Positions 27,845-36,635 of a stretch of DNA of 64,000 nt are shown piece by piece. The notes under the pieces are model-generated. The model ran no database searches, was not told the DNA's origin, and saw only the letters and a program-made list of their open reading frames with translations. Where the stretch lies: positions 1,054,001 through 1,118,000 of the forward strand of contig JAVQMD010000002.1 of NCBI GenBank assembly GCA_032595675.1, given 5' to 3'. The stretch's first letter is position 1, and the number at the start of each line of letters is the position of its first letter. Both the position numbers and the translations under genes were made by a program. This stretch comes from Candidatus Electrothrix rattekaaiensis (lineage in GTDB: Bacteria; Desulfobacterota; Desulfobulbia; Desulfobulbales; Desulfobulbaceae).

Positions 27845-28186
27845 ATGCTGGAAGTAACGAGTTCAGCGGTCGAGAATCTTAAAACATATCTCGCCGACAA
27901 TAATATTGAATCCGCGATCCGCATCTCGCTGATGCAGGGCGGCTGAGCAGGCCCCTCGCTGGGATTGGCTCTGGATGAGCCAAAAGAAAATGATGAGACT
28001 TTTGAAGAAGGTGGTGTTCAGTTTTTGGTTGAGCAAGGCCTGATCAAAACTTGTGGTACCATTAAGGTGGACTTCCTGGAAGCCGGATACCGCTCAGGTT
28101 TTTCTATCACTTCCGAAAACCCTGTAAGTGGCGGTGGTGGCGGCTGTAGCTCCGGTTCCTGCAGCACCGGGAGTTGTGGCGGTTGA
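27845..28186 (+). CDS. HesB/IscA-like selenoprotein with in-frame UGA (Sec34)
   Basis: A continuous 113-codon frame from ATG 27845 (GGAGG seven bases upstream) contains one TGA at 27944-27946 and ends at TGA 28184-28186. The protein reads ...RISLMQGG-U-AGPSLGLALDEP, exactly where HesB/IscA relatives have their first cluster-binding Cys (GGC-x-GPSLG). The C terminus is Gly/Ser-rich with three further Cys (GGCSSGSCSTGSCGG). A stable hairpin follows the UGA at the spacing expected for a bacterial SECIS. Family role would be Fe-S or redox handling; HesB-like selenoproteins are known from deltaproteobacteria. Standard gene calling starts at 27965 and loses the first third. Confidence 0.9.
27947..27983 (+). 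promoter_or_regulatory. Bacterial SECIS-like element
   Basis: Immediately after the in-frame UGA, a perfect 7-bp stem TTGGCTC/GAGCCAA (27965-27971 with 27977-27983) closes a five-base loop TGGAT. The loop starts 26 bases after the UGA and has G at its second position, both within the published bacterial SECIS pattern. It would bind SelB and recode UGA as selenocysteine. Confidence 0.75.
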
Positions 28187-28213
28187 TATCGCTGAAAAAA
28201 TCTTTCACTGTCC

Positions 28214-28253
28214 AGCCTCTGTCCTGACATACCGGGACAGAGGCTTTTTTTTT
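28214..28253 (+). terminator. Rho-independent terminator of the selenoprotein gene
   Basis: Stem AGCCTCTGTCC/GGGACAGAGGCT followed by nine T, 27 bp past the stop codon. The T tract touches the stop codon of the convergent carboxypeptidase gene. Confidence 0.92.
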
Positions 28254-29502
28254 ATTTTCTCTTCTTGCTGGCTTTCTTCTTTCCTTTTACGTAGTTGCCG
28301 CTCCCTGGATATTGTCCTTTTTTAAGAAGCCCTAACACTGCTCTGCGCTGATTACGTTGCTGATTGAGCAGAATAACATACGCCCTCCCGTCCTTGAGAT
28401 ACCCGGCATAGTTATAAATCCCCTTCATAGTGCCGGATTTTGTCGGTACTCCCATGTAGTTGCGGAGCAGAGAAGCATGGGGCCTGAAGGCTTTGAGCAG
28501 GTCCAGTATTGCTCTGACTGTTACTCGGTTTTCGCGAGATAACCCGGAACCCTCTTTCTGAAGAATGGCGGCAGCAGTCTTCTTGCCGAGTCGCTTAACC
28601 AGCACTTCATTGACAGCCCGTTCTGCCTTGGCCCAGGTGGCCGGATAACCATATTTTTTTGCCCCGCAGGTCAGGTAGACCAGATTGGAGATAAAATTTG
28701 ATGAGTATTTCAAAAAAGAGCTTGCCAACTCTTTCAGATTTTTACTGCCTTGGTGGATATAAATAAGGGCAGCATCTTCTGGAACAAACCTGGTTCCTGT
28801 CTCTCCCTTTCCGGTTATCCCGGCTTCTTCCTGTAAAGCTCGAAAAAGTTCCGTGGTATGGCAGGCGACCTGCTTGCTCGCTTGCTTTCCGCCCCGGCAG
28901 ATATTAATTCTGTGTCTGCCGGCAGGGTACCCTTTGGCCAGGGTCTCCATAAGAGGCAGCAGCGGGGTTTCCTCTTCTCCTGAAACAATTTTCCCCTTTT
29001 TCGTCACCCGAACATCAACGCTGTTGAAATTAACCGAAACCGCACCTATCGGCGCATCATAGGGGTTGTCACTGTCTTCTCGTCCAGGTACCCGATGCTC
29101 CAGAGCAAAGGCCGAAGGATCAATATAGATTGCATTAATTTCCTCCACGCCTTTCTTCCGTAATGTCTGGAAAATTTCACGAATTTCTTCGGAGACCAGC
29201 ATGGGATCACCTGTCCCCTTTATATAGAGGTTCTTTTCCTTGTCTGTATAAAAAGATGTGGTGAAACGGTACTCCGGTCCGAGGATATCAAAGGCGGCAA
29301 GAGCTGTGGCAAGCTTGATAACGCTGGCTGGCACATAGGCCTTATCAGGATTGCAGGAAGAAATAAGCTTTCCTTTAACATCGCTGACACCGTAGCCGCC
29401 GTTTCGGATGAGCTTGGTAAACGGTGGAGAGCAGGCTGCGCTGGCTGATTCGGCAACAAAAAATAAAATACTTGCGAGCGCCAGCAGACGAAAAATTTTC
29501 AT
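28252..29502 (-). CDS. dacB: D-alanyl-D-alanine carboxypeptidase/endopeptidase (PBP4, S13 family)
   Basis: 416 residues with a signal peptide (cleavage near ASAAC). The three penicillin-binding motifs are present: SxxK at about 60-63 (PASVIKLATAL), SxN in KYSSNFISNLVY, and KSGTMKGIYNYAGYL near the C terminus. The C-terminal tail is Lys-rich. It trims or cleaves peptidoglycan peptides in the periplasm. It stands alone, divergent from the antiporter gene. Confidence 0.9.
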   Translation of the reverse strand: MKIFRLLALASILFFVAESASAACSPPFTKLIRNGGYGVSDVKGKLISSCNPDKAYVPASVIKLATALAAFDILGPEYRFTTSFYTDKEKNLYIKGTGDPMLVSEEIREIFQTLRKKGVEEINAIYIDPSAFALEHRVPGREDSDNPYDAPIGAVSVNFNSVDVRVTKKGKIVSGEEETPLLPLMETLAKGYPAGRHRINICRGGKQASKQVACHTTELFRALQEEAGITGKGETGTRFVPEDAALIYIHQGSKNLKELASSFLKYSSNFISNLVYLTCGAKKYGYPATWAKAERAVNEVLVKRLGKKTAAAILQKEGSGLSRENRVTVRAILDLLKAFRPHASLLRNYMGVPTKSGTMKGIYNYAGYLKDGRAYVILLNQQRNQRRAVLGLLKKGQYPGSGNYVKGKKKASKKRK

Positions 29503-29907
29503 ACTTACACTCCTGATGGGTTTATTGTAATTATTGTCAGAGGCATTCCCGCCTCGACCTTTTACGTATAAGATAACGTATCGAATTTTTTAACATCCCT
29601 CAAGGGTGTTTGTAAAAAAACAACAAAATAGGAAGAGTTGTTCTGTTTTTTGGGGTTATCAATTGAAGGCTATCAATTGAATTTACCGCTACAAGAGAAG
29701 AATGGTTTCCTGTTTACTTTTTAATTCGACAGGGTTAAAAATTGCTATTGGAACATTTTCCAGTTTTCCATAGTAGGAAAAGACAGCAGTACATTTTGCA
29801 TTCAATATCATCAAAAAATATCATCAAAAATTTTCAATGAAGCGTACTGTTCAAGGGGAAGAGATCACCATGATACAAAGACGAATTTTAAAAATAAGGA
29901 GCACAAG
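29503..29907. other. Divergent intergenic region between dacB and the KefB/C-like gene
   Basis: 405 bp with no ORF. It has a direct repeat TATCAATTGAA (near 29657 and 29672; the unit itself contains the palindrome TCAATTGA) and a second AATATCATCAAAAA repeat near 29805-29830. These could be operator sites for either divergent gene; nothing further is visible. Confidence 0.45.
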
Positions 29908-31866
29908 ATGGGTTTAGCCGCAGATATCGTGATCATTGTTGTTGCCGCCTTAATTGGCGCACTTATTGCGCAAAAGGCCAAGCAACCGTTAATTTTAGGG
30001 TATATTATTGCCGGGATTGTTGTAGGCCCATACACCGGCGGAGTGACTGTTGGAGATATCCATGAGATTGAGCTGCTGGCGGAAATCGGCGTGGCCCTTC
30101 TTCTCTTTGCCCTGGGCTTGGAGTTTTCTCTCAGCGAATTAAGGCCGGTCCGTAACATAGCCCTGATAGGAACACCGATACAAATTTTTCTTACCATTGG
30201 CTTTGGTTTTATGCTTGGCAGGTATTTAGGATTCTCTATAGCCCATGCAATATGGTTCGGTGCCTTGATCTCGCTTTCCAGCACCATGGTCACCTTAAAA
30301 ACCCTTATGAGCAGGGGACTATTAGGAACACTTTCCAGCCGGGTCATGATCGGGATGCTCATTATTCAGGATTTAGCCATCATCCCGATGATGATTATTC
30401 TCCCGCAACTCAGCAATCCCGAGGCAGGTTTACCTCTTCTGGCCATCGCCATTGTTAAGTCTGTCATCTTCCTGGTCTTGATGTTTTATTTTGGCAGAAA
30501 GCTCTTGCCTTGGCTGATGGAGCATGTAGCGCAGTGGAATTCACGAGAGCTTTTCATCTTATCCATTACGGCCATAGGCCTTGGTATTGGCTATGCCACC
30601 TACCTTTTCGGGCTGTCTTTTGCTTTTGGGGCCTTTGTTGCCGGCATGGTGTTGAGTGAATCTGATTATGGACACCAGGCCCTGAGTGACATTATCCCTC
30701 TCAGGGATATCTTTGGTCTTTTGTTTTTTACATCGGTGGGTATGCTCCTTGACCCGGTATATTTATTTGAAAACTGGGTCATCATCCTTTCCCTGTGTAT
30801 AGCCATTGCGCTTTTCAAAGGAGTCATTTTTTCCGTGCTGGCGATACTGTTCCGCTATGGCAATATTGTTCCCCTTGCCATTGGATTTGGGTTGTTTCAG
30901 GTGGGTGAATTTTCCTTTGTGCTTGCACGCTTAGGGCTTGAAACAAAGTCCATTGATCAGGACATGTATTCTCTTATTCTTGCCGTGTCCGTCTTGAGCA
31001 TGGTCCTGACCCCTTTTGCTTCAGCCCTGGCAGCCCCTCTCTACAAAATCAAAAAACGCCGGTTTAAGCATGAACCGTTGCAAACAGAAAACATTCCTGA
31101 TTCTGGCGTTAAGAACCATATCGTTATTGCCGGAGGTGGACGAGTAGGCCAACACATTGCTCAGGTACTGTTGGAACTCAGTATCCCTTTTGTCATTATT
31201 GAGATGAACCACCAACGAATGATTGAATGTAAAACAGCTCAATATCCCGTCATCTATGGTGATATAAGCCACTCAACGGTTTTTGAACTTGCAAAGGTGG
31301 AGGCAGCCAAGCTCTTGCTTATTACCACCCCTGATGTTACAACCTCGCAATCCATTGTCAAGCAATCACGGCAGCATAACCCTGAACTCCATATTATTGT
31401 CCGGGCTGATGGTATCAAGCAAACCCGGGCATTATATGAGAGTGGCATATACATGGCGGTGTTGCCTGAAATGGAAGCAGGCTTGGAGATTGCGCGGCAG
31501 GCACTCTTGCATATGGATGTCCCTGTGAATGTTATTCAGCAATATACCGATGATGTACGACAAAACCTCTATTCGCCCATTCATAAGGCACAGGATGGGC
31601 ATGATCTTTTGGCAAAACTAGGCAATATAAAGAATATGCTGGAAATTTCCTGGGTGACTATTGCTCCTGAAAGTCCGCTTGCTCATAAAAACATCGGGGA
31701 AGCAGCGGTTCGCTCCAAGACAGGGGCGTCAATTGTGGGGATTATCCACGGGAAAGAATTTTATTCGAATCCTAACGTGGATTATACCTTTCAAAGCGGT
31801 GATTTGGTCGCAGTTGTTGGTAATGCAGATGAACGACATGCATTTAATACACTGGCCGGGGCTTGA
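29908..31866 (+). CDS. KefB/KefC-type monovalent cation:proton antiporter with RCK/TrkA-N domain
   Basis: 652 residues. The first roughly 385 form the 12-13-helix CPA2 antiporter domain ([41 protein letters not shown]). A Rossmann RCK/TrkA-N domain follows ([19 protein letters not shown], about 405-520), then a TrkA-C domain near the end ([15 protein letters not shown]...[10 protein letters not shown]). It is expected to move K+ or Na+ against H+ in the inner membrane under nucleotide control. It is monocistronic. Confidence 0.92.
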   Translation: MGLAADIVIIVVAALIGALIAQKAKQPLILGYIIAGIVVGPYTGGVTVGDIHEIELLAEIGVALLLFALGLEFSLSELRPVRNIALIGTPIQIFLTIGFGFMLGRYLGFSIAHAIWFGALISLSSTMVTLKTLMSRGLLGTLSSRVMIGMLIIQDLAIIPMMIILPQLSNPEAGLPLLAIAIVKSVIFLVLMFYFGRKLLPWLMEHVAQWNSRELFILSITAIGLGIGYATYLFGLSFAFGAFVAGMVLSESDYGHQALSDIIPLRDIFGLLFFTSVGMLLDPVYLFENWVIILSLCIAIALFKGVIFSVLAILFRYGNIVPLAIGFGLFQVGEFSFVLARLGLETKSIDQDMYSLILAVSVLSMVLTPFASALAAPLYKIKKRRFKHEPLQTENIPDSGVKNHIVIAGGGRVGQHIAQVLLELSIPFVIIEMNHQRMIECKTAQYPVIYGDISHSTVFELAKVEAAKLLLITTPDVTTSQSIVKQSRQHNPELHIIVRADGIKQTRALYESGIYMAVLPEMEAGLEIARQALLHMDVPVNVIQQYTDDVRQNLYSPIHKAQDGHDLLAKLGNIKNMLEISWVTIAPESPLAHKNIGEAAVRSKTGASIVGIIHGKEFYSNPNVDYTFQSGDLVAVVGNADERHAFNTLAGA

Positions 31867-31973
31867 GAGTTTTATCTGACTGATGTTTTGAACTGTCGGT
31901 TATCCCGGCAGCCGCCCGGAGGGTGGGGCAGGTGGAATAAGGGAGATGAGCGATTGAGCAGCGAGGCACTGAA

Positions 31974-32096
31974 AGTATATTTTTTCTTTGTACAAGAAGA
32001 AGAAATATATCTTCAGGTCTCTTGAAAGGACAAAAAGGTCTCTTTTTTTGATCTCCAGGTATATTTTTTCTACCTTTTTATCTAAAAAATATACCT
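31974..32096. repeat. AT-rich hairpin cluster downstream of the antiporter gene
   Basis: GTATATTTTTTCT occurs at about 31975 and 32059, and the inverse AAAAAATATACCT lies at 32084-32096. AGGTATATTTTTT (32057-32069) pairs perfectly over 13 bp with 32084-32096. AGGTCTCTT is also directly repeated. It fills most of the 348-bp gap between the antiporter and the next gene. A minus-strand 97-codon reading across it looks spurious (Lys/Ile/Phe-rich from the repeats). Confidence 0.55.
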
Positions 32097-32214
32097 TTTC
32101 CTCTTTTCTTTCTGTCTGCAAACGAACCGGGATAACACGTTTTTTATTCTTGACAGATTGGCGACATCGCAATAGCTTGCAATTATTCTTCAAAACTTAC
32201 GCAAGGAGGACACC

Positions 32215-32670
32215 ATGCCTGAACAAACTCTGATCGAACAACTTGCCGCAGTACTGAACGTAGAAATCATCCCTCCCATGGACGGCAGCGAGGCCCAGGG
32301 GATGCACAAGGCCCTGCCTGGCTATCAAGCCGTAGCCGATGATGCTGCCCGCTTTGTCCAGAAACACGGGCAAACCCTGAATCTGGACGCCTCTGTCCTT
32401 GCCGACCTTGTAGAAGGACTGGCTGAGGTCAAACGCATGGAACCGGGGGAACATGCCCTGGGTAAATTACATCAGTCGGTTTATCACCAACGCCTGCGGG
32501 GCACGGACAGGTGTATGGAAGGGCTTTACAACTCCACCCGTCGTATCCGTGACTTTTCCGAGGCGTATCCTGACATTGCCGAGGAAGGGAAGTTTCTTCT
32601 CGATTTTATGAAGGCGTTTAAGCCGGGGAGGAAGAAGGAGAAGAAAGAGGTTGGGGGAGGTGAAGGGTAA
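32215..32670 (+). CDS. Hypothetical helical protein
   Basis: 151 residues, soluble, mostly helical, with a Lys/Gly-rich C-terminal tail. The ATG at 32215 has AAGGAGG seven bases upstream. No family is recognised. Base use is like the housekeeping genes rather than the AT-rich island that follows. Confidence 0.6.
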   Translation: MPEQTLIEQLAAVLNVEIIPPMDGSEAQGMHKALPGYQAVADDAARFVQKHGQTLNLDASVLADLVEGLAEVKRMEPGEHALGKLHQSVYHQRLRGTDRCMEGLYNSTRRIRDFSEAYPDIAEEGKFLLDFMKAFKPGRKKEKKEVGGGEG

Positions 32671-32686
32671 GGAAGGAAAGTAAGGT

Positions 32687-32736
32687 GAATTATCTCCGGC
32701 AATGATGTTTTGGAGAATTGTTGTCGGGGATAATTC
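32687..32736. repeat. Inverted repeat downstream of the hypothetical gene
   Basis: Arms GAATTATCTCCGGCAA and TTGTCGGGGATAATTC (14 of 16 paired) around an 18-base loop. There is no T tract, so it is not a classical terminator; it marks the left edge of the accessory island. Confidence 0.5.
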
Positions 32737-32964
32737 GGACTCTTGATCCCGAACTGTAACCCGCATGGTTGCGGGGTTTGATTTTTGGGTGGGTACATAT
32801 TATCCTGTTAGTAGCTGTTTTCCGTTTACTTTTCATTCAAGATAGTTAATGTTTACTGGTAAGTTTGCTCCTTTTAAAGCAAGCTGTTGTAATTCTTTTT
32901 ATGGAAATTTTTTCCAAGGCAATCATTTATATTGTCAAGATGATAACTGACAGGAGGTTTAGTT

Positions 32965-33390
32965 TTGAGTAAACATGATGAAGTTTCCATTGCTCATATG
33001 CATATGATACAGGATATAGTTACTCGACTAGAGACAAATTGCTTTATGTTAAAGGCAGTTTGCATGAGTTTAGTTGTAGCCTTATTAGCATTTATGAGTT
33101 CAACAGATAACCCAAGTTGCTATTACATTTTATTTGGATGCGTTCCTATTGTTATTTTCTGGATTATGGATGCTGCTTATCTCAGGCTGGGAAGAATGTT
33201 CAGGAAACTTTTCAATAAGGTACGATTACATCAAATAAACGACCCATTCAGTATGGATATTTCACCATATAAAAATGAAGTGCCGTCTCTTTTTCTTACA
33301 GCAATTTCCTGGTCAATAATTTGGTACTATTTATCTATCTTGCTTGTATTTTTATTTGTGGTCAGCAGTCAGTTATTATCGCAAATGTAA
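32965..33390 (+). CDS. Small multi-pass membrane protein of the accessory island
   Basis: 141 residues. After a soluble start (AHMHMIQDIVTRLETNCFMLK) come two adjacent hydrophobic helices (about 31-48 and 54-71), a basic amphipathic loop (GRMFRKLFNKVR) and a long hydrophobic stretch at 105-137. The pattern and the MIQxxxxRLxxNxFxxK motif match, from memory, a widespread small family found near conflict genes; I cannot name a Pfam entry. An AGGAGG site precedes it; the start is TTG at 32965. The partner gene starts 30 bp after its stop, so the two are very likely co-expressed. It may be a membrane-perturbing effector. Confidence 0.75.
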   Translation: MSKHDEVSIAHMHMIQDIVTRLETNCFMLKAVCMSLVVALLAFMSSTDNPSCYYILFGCVPIVIFWIMDAAYLRLGRMFRKLFNKVRLHQINDPFSMDISPYKNEVPSLFLTAISWSIIWYYLSILLVFLFVVSSQLLSQM

Positions 33391-33420
33391 AAGGTATCCT
33401 ATATCTCTTGGGAGAATTCT

Positions 33421-35520
33421 ATGAGTAAAAATATTTGTTTTATGACAGGGGAGGAGTGCCACAAGAAGATTAAAGAAATTCCCAAGAGGGTTTTTATGGC
33501 AATGCCGTTCAAAAAGTGCTCTTTTGACAATTATCATCTTGGAATTAAAGAATATTACCAGTCAAGAGGGTTTGAATGTGTAAATGTGAAAGAATCTTTC
33601 TTTTTGAAAGGAGAGTATGTTATCTGTAAGATTTGTGAAGAGATACAGAGAGCCTCCCTCATTGTTGTTGATTTGTCAGTCGAGAATCCTAACGTTTCCT
33701 ATGAGCTTGGTATAGCTCATGCACTTAAGAAAAAAACGATTGTTATCTTTAAATCTGATTCATCTCAAAAAAGAAAAAAGAAATTTCAAAAAAAGAAAAA
33801 AAAGGATCAAATTAATTTTTTATCAAAAAGAAGCGACAAGATTGTTTATAAAAATATTGAAGATTTAAAATGGAGACTTTCTACGGAAGCTGTACAATTC
33901 CCTCTTCCAGAGCAAGAATGCAATAGCTCCGAAAAGAAAACTGACTATTCTGTAATAGCTCTGATACCAAGAAAAAAGAAATATTCTGAGATTTATGAGC
34001 TTGGTGTCAAGAAGAGTGTCAAGGAATTAGAATTCCCCGGTGATGAACTGATTAAGCTTGATCGTGAACATGTAAATAATATTATCGACGATGCAATGGG
34101 CTCATTGGGATCACTTACTGAAGTCTTAAAGAGTATGCAGCGTGCCAGATATTGTATTGTTGATATAACAGAAAAAAAGAATACAGAAGTTTTTTATTGG
34201 CTCGGGTTTATACATGGATTGCGTGTTAATAATACAATTGACATGAGAGATGATTTTACGTGTTTGTATGTAACAAGCAAGGGGTTTAAAAATCTTCCTT
34301 TTGACGTAATAGCAGCTAAGGTTATTCAATATAATAGCATAAAAGATTTACACATTAAAGTAAAGAAGGAGCTGGAACAGCTTGAAGTTACAAGAATAAT
34401 AAACGAAAATATTCATAAATTTACTTTTTGGAAAAAATTTAGATTTAATAATACAAGGTTTATACTGGGTGCGGCGGATTCTCTTTCCCCAGGGGAGACA
34501 AGAGTAAGGGATAGAATTAGCATACAAGATTTTTTGGGCTATAATAGAATTATATACAAATTGTTATTCATTAATCCTATAAAGCCTTTTCAATATGACA
34601 TGCATGCATTAAAATTATCAGAATATATTGAAAAATACGACGAATTCGAAGGAGAAAATTTCAAAACAAAAAAGCTTGAAGAAATGGAACCTCATAAGCA
34701 GAAATTTTATAAAAATAAACTTGATGAAGCTTTCAAAAAAGGAGGAAAAAAGAGTGATAATTATATAGTAATAGGTTCTTGTAGCGTTAATCCTGCTGCT
34801 GAAAAAATAATGAGAGCATTATATACTAAGAAGAATACAGAGGTTGATGATGCAATTACTGATGATGCAATTACATTTAGAACGACACATAAGTATAAAG
34901 CAAGAAGTTCATTTTGGAAGCTTCTCTCAGAAGAAGAAAAAAAAGAAGATAGAGGTTTGTATGTTTCAGAACATCTTACAGGAAGACATTTGTGTGATGA
35001 AAATGAAAATGAAAAAGAAAATGTTATTGTAGATACTGCTCTTCTTATTGTATGCTCTGGTAGTATCATTGGCGTGCAAGGGGATATAATATTGCTGTCT
35101 GGGTTTGACAAATTTGGAACTTTTGAACTTTGCAGGATTATTTCTAGGGTTAATCTTAAATATTGTGATAAAGATGAGCCATCTGATATTGACAGGTATA
35201 TAAAATTTTATCTAAATAAAGACAAGGATAATAATGAGGTAGAGGAAGGTGATTATGTTGAAGTGGAAGATTTTTTTTGCACCCTTAATAGGGTTATTGA
35301 GGAAAAGAAAAAATTAAATGAGAGTTATTGTATTGAAGCTGTATTTGAGTTCTTTTTTGAGGAACATGAGGAACATGAGGATAGAAAAGAAAATGATATT
35401 ATTTTGAAATATTTTGCTAGTTATAATATAGAAAAAAGAAATAGAAGACCTTTGATTAAGGAATGTAAGATACATAAGAAAAATGAAGAGCAAGAAGATA
35501 ATCAAAAACAACAAAAGTAA
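33421..35520 (+). CDS. Large protein with TIR/nucleoside-deoxyribosyltransferase-like Rossmann domains
   Basis: 699 residues, Lys/Glu-rich and very AT-rich. Domain 1 (about 20-115) begins RVFMAMPF and ends with LIVVDLSVENPNVSYELGIAHAL, the TIR-like/deoxyribosyltransferase signature; the candidate catalytic Glu is at 95. Domain 2 (about 175-325) repeats the fold (VIALIPRKKKYSE...YCIVDITEKKNTEVFYWLGFIHGL) with Trp in place of that Glu, so it is probably inactive or binding-only. The C-terminal half (330-699) is of unknown family with a further strand/helix pattern near 445-570. It could sense or degrade a nucleotide. The upstream membrane protein is its probable partner. Function is inference. 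Confidence 0.75.
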   Translation: MSKNICFMTGEECHKKIKEIPKRVFMAMPFKKCSFDNYHLGIKEYYQSRGFECVNVKESFFLKGEYVICKICEEIQRASLIVVDLSVENPNVSYELGIAHALKKKTIVIFKSDSSQKRKKKFQKKKKKDQINFLSKRSDKIVYKNIEDLKWRLSTEAVQFPLPEQECNSSEKKTDYSVIALIPRKKKYSEIYELGVKKSVKELEFPGDELIKLDREHVNNIIDDAMGSLGSLTEVLKSMQRARYCIVDITEKKNTEVFYWLGFIHGLRVNNTIDMRDDFTCLYVTSKGFKNLPFDVIAAKVIQYNSIKDLHIKVKKELEQLEVTRIINENIHKFTFWKKFRFNNTRFILGAADSLSPGETRVRDRISIQDFLGYNRIIYKLLFINPIKPFQYDMHALKLSEYIEKYDEFEGENFKTKKLEEMEPHKQKFYKNKLDEAFKKGGKKSDNYIVIGSCSVNPAAEKIMRALYTKKNTEVDDAITDDAITFRTTHKYKARSSFWKLLSEEEKKEDRGLYVSEHLTGRHLCDENENEKENVIVDTALLIVCSGSIIGVQGDIILLSGFDKFGTFELCRIISRVNLKYCDKDEPSDIDRYIKFYLNKDKDNNEVEEGDYVEVEDFFCTLNRVIEEKKKLNESYCIEAVFEFFFEEHEEHEDRKENDIILKYFASYNIEKRNRRPLIKECKIHKKNEEQEDNQKQQK

Positions 35521-35587
35521 ATAGGGGACGTACCCCGTTAAAAGGAACAACTCGTATAATTTACTCAACTTTTCACCTGTTACGCAA

Positions 35588-35645
35588 ATCAATGCAACCC
35601 ACTTGATTATGAATTTCCTGTGCTCTGCACTCCGTAAGAATTGAT
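35588..35645 (+). repeat. 58-bp leader repeat, copy 1
   Basis: Starts ATCAATG and ends ATTGAT (6-bp terminal inverted repeat), with CCCACTTGATTAT, TTTCCTGTGC and GCACTCCGTA in the middle. It lies directly upstream of the UPF0175 antitoxin; the following 65 bp are also shared with copy 2. Confidence 0.85.
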
Positions 35646-35656
35646 GGAGGATGAAA

Positions 35657-35923
35657 ATGAAAACAACAGAACTGAAGTTGGATATACCGGAAGATATACT
35701 CTATACCTTAAATGAAACAAAGAATGATTTTATTAAACAAATAAAGATGTACGCTGCAATGGAGCTTTACCGTATGCAGAAATTGTCTATGGGAAAAGCC
35801 GCAGAGTTGGCAGGAATGAATAAAATCGACTTCATGTTTGAAGCCGGAAAACGTGAGATACCGGTAATCAATTATGATGAAGATGATTTTAAAGCAGAGA
35901 TCGAAGAGTTGATGAAAAAATGA
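35657..35923 (+). CDS. UPF0175-family antitoxin
   Basis: 88 residues: a short strand (ELKLDIPEDILY), then a helix and an HTH-like segment LSMGKAAELAGMNKIDFMFEAG, and an acidic tail, typical of UPF0175 proteins. The ATG at 35657 has GGAGG at good spacing and matches the truncated copy at 36478; an ATG six bases earlier is in frame. The stop overlaps the start of the toxin gene (ATGA), so the pair is coupled. Confidence 0.85.
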   Translation: MKTTELKLDIPEDILYTLNETKNDFIKQIKMYAAMELYRMQKLSMGKAAELAGMNKIDFMFEAGKREIPVINYDEDDFKAEIEELMKK

Positions 35924-36399
35924 TTATTATCTCTGATTCCTCCCCCTTAATATCTCTTGCAATCATAGGGCAGTTGGAGCTGCCGGAAAAGTTATTCGAT
36001 CAGCTTTTTGTTCCGTCAGCTGTATTTGAAGAGGTAACACGAGCAGATAAGCCATTTGCCAAAGACCTGGAAGTGTTTCTCAACGGCAGGATAAAGCATG
36101 TAAAAAATAAAATGGCGGTGGAAATGCTGTCGGAAAATATAGGAGCAGGGGAGGCGGAAGCCATAGTCTTCGCCTTGGAACAGCAACCGGCAATAATTCT
36201 GATTGATGATTTGAAGGCAAGGAAATTCGCCAAACTGAAAGGGCTGAACATAATAGGAACCATGGGCATCCTGTTGAAGGCCAAACATGAGGGATTGATT
36301 AAAGAAATTAAACCGTTTATTGCCGAACTGCTGATGAATGATATACGAATAAGCAGGAGAATAGTGGACATCACCTTACAGGCAGCCTCGGAAGTTTAA
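35920..36399 (+). CDS. DUF3368 PIN-like toxin
   Basis: 159 residues of the DUF3368 group of PIN-domain nucleases: IIISDSSPLISLA at the N terminus with the first catalytic Asp, VPSAVFEEVTRAD, IGAGEAEAIVFALEQ and ILIDDLKARKFAK supplying later acidic residues. It forms a type II toxin-antitoxin pair with the overlapping UPF0175 gene. Confidence 0.88.
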   Translation: MIIISDSSPLISLAIIGQLELPEKLFDQLFVPSAVFEEVTRADKPFAKDLEVFLNGRIKHVKNKMAVEMLSENIGAGEAEAIVFALEQQPAIILIDDLKARKFAKLKGLNIIGTMGILLKAKHEGLIKEIKPFIAELLMNDIRISRRIVDITLQAASEV

Positions 36400-36410
36400 A
36401 ACCCAGCAAA

Positions 36411-36467
36411 ATCAATGTGACCCACTTGATTATAATTTCCTGTGCCCTGCACTCCGTATAAATTGAT
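36411..36467 (+). repeat. 58-bp leader repeat, copy 2
   Basis: Same terminal ATCAAT/ATTGAT and core as copy 1 with a few substitutions. Identity with copy 1 continues downstream to about 36527, covering the start of a duplicated antitoxin gene. Confidence 0.85.
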
Positions 36468-36477
36468 GGAGAATGAA

Positions 36478-36540
36478 ATGAAAATAACAGAACTGAAGTT
36501 GGATATACCGGAAGATATGATCTATAATCATTCTAAGTAA
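36478..36540 (+). pseudogene. Truncated duplicate of the UPF0175 antitoxin
   Basis: ATG AAA ATA ACA... gives MKITELKLDIPEDM, nearly identical to the N terminus of the antitoxin at 35657, then diverges and stops after 20 codons. It marks a recombination join between leader copy 2 and the next module. Confidence 0.85.
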
Positions 36541-36635
36541 TATGACGTTATGCGTTACTGTTGCTTGTAAGTTTGGTCCCGCTTCCTCTTACGGCGTTAG
36601 CTGGGTTAATGCAATACACAAAAAAGGTAAGAAAT

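Noticed and set aside
31900-32193. 97-codon minus-strand ORF
   Set aside because: Translates the AT-rich hairpin repeats; no ribosome site or family.
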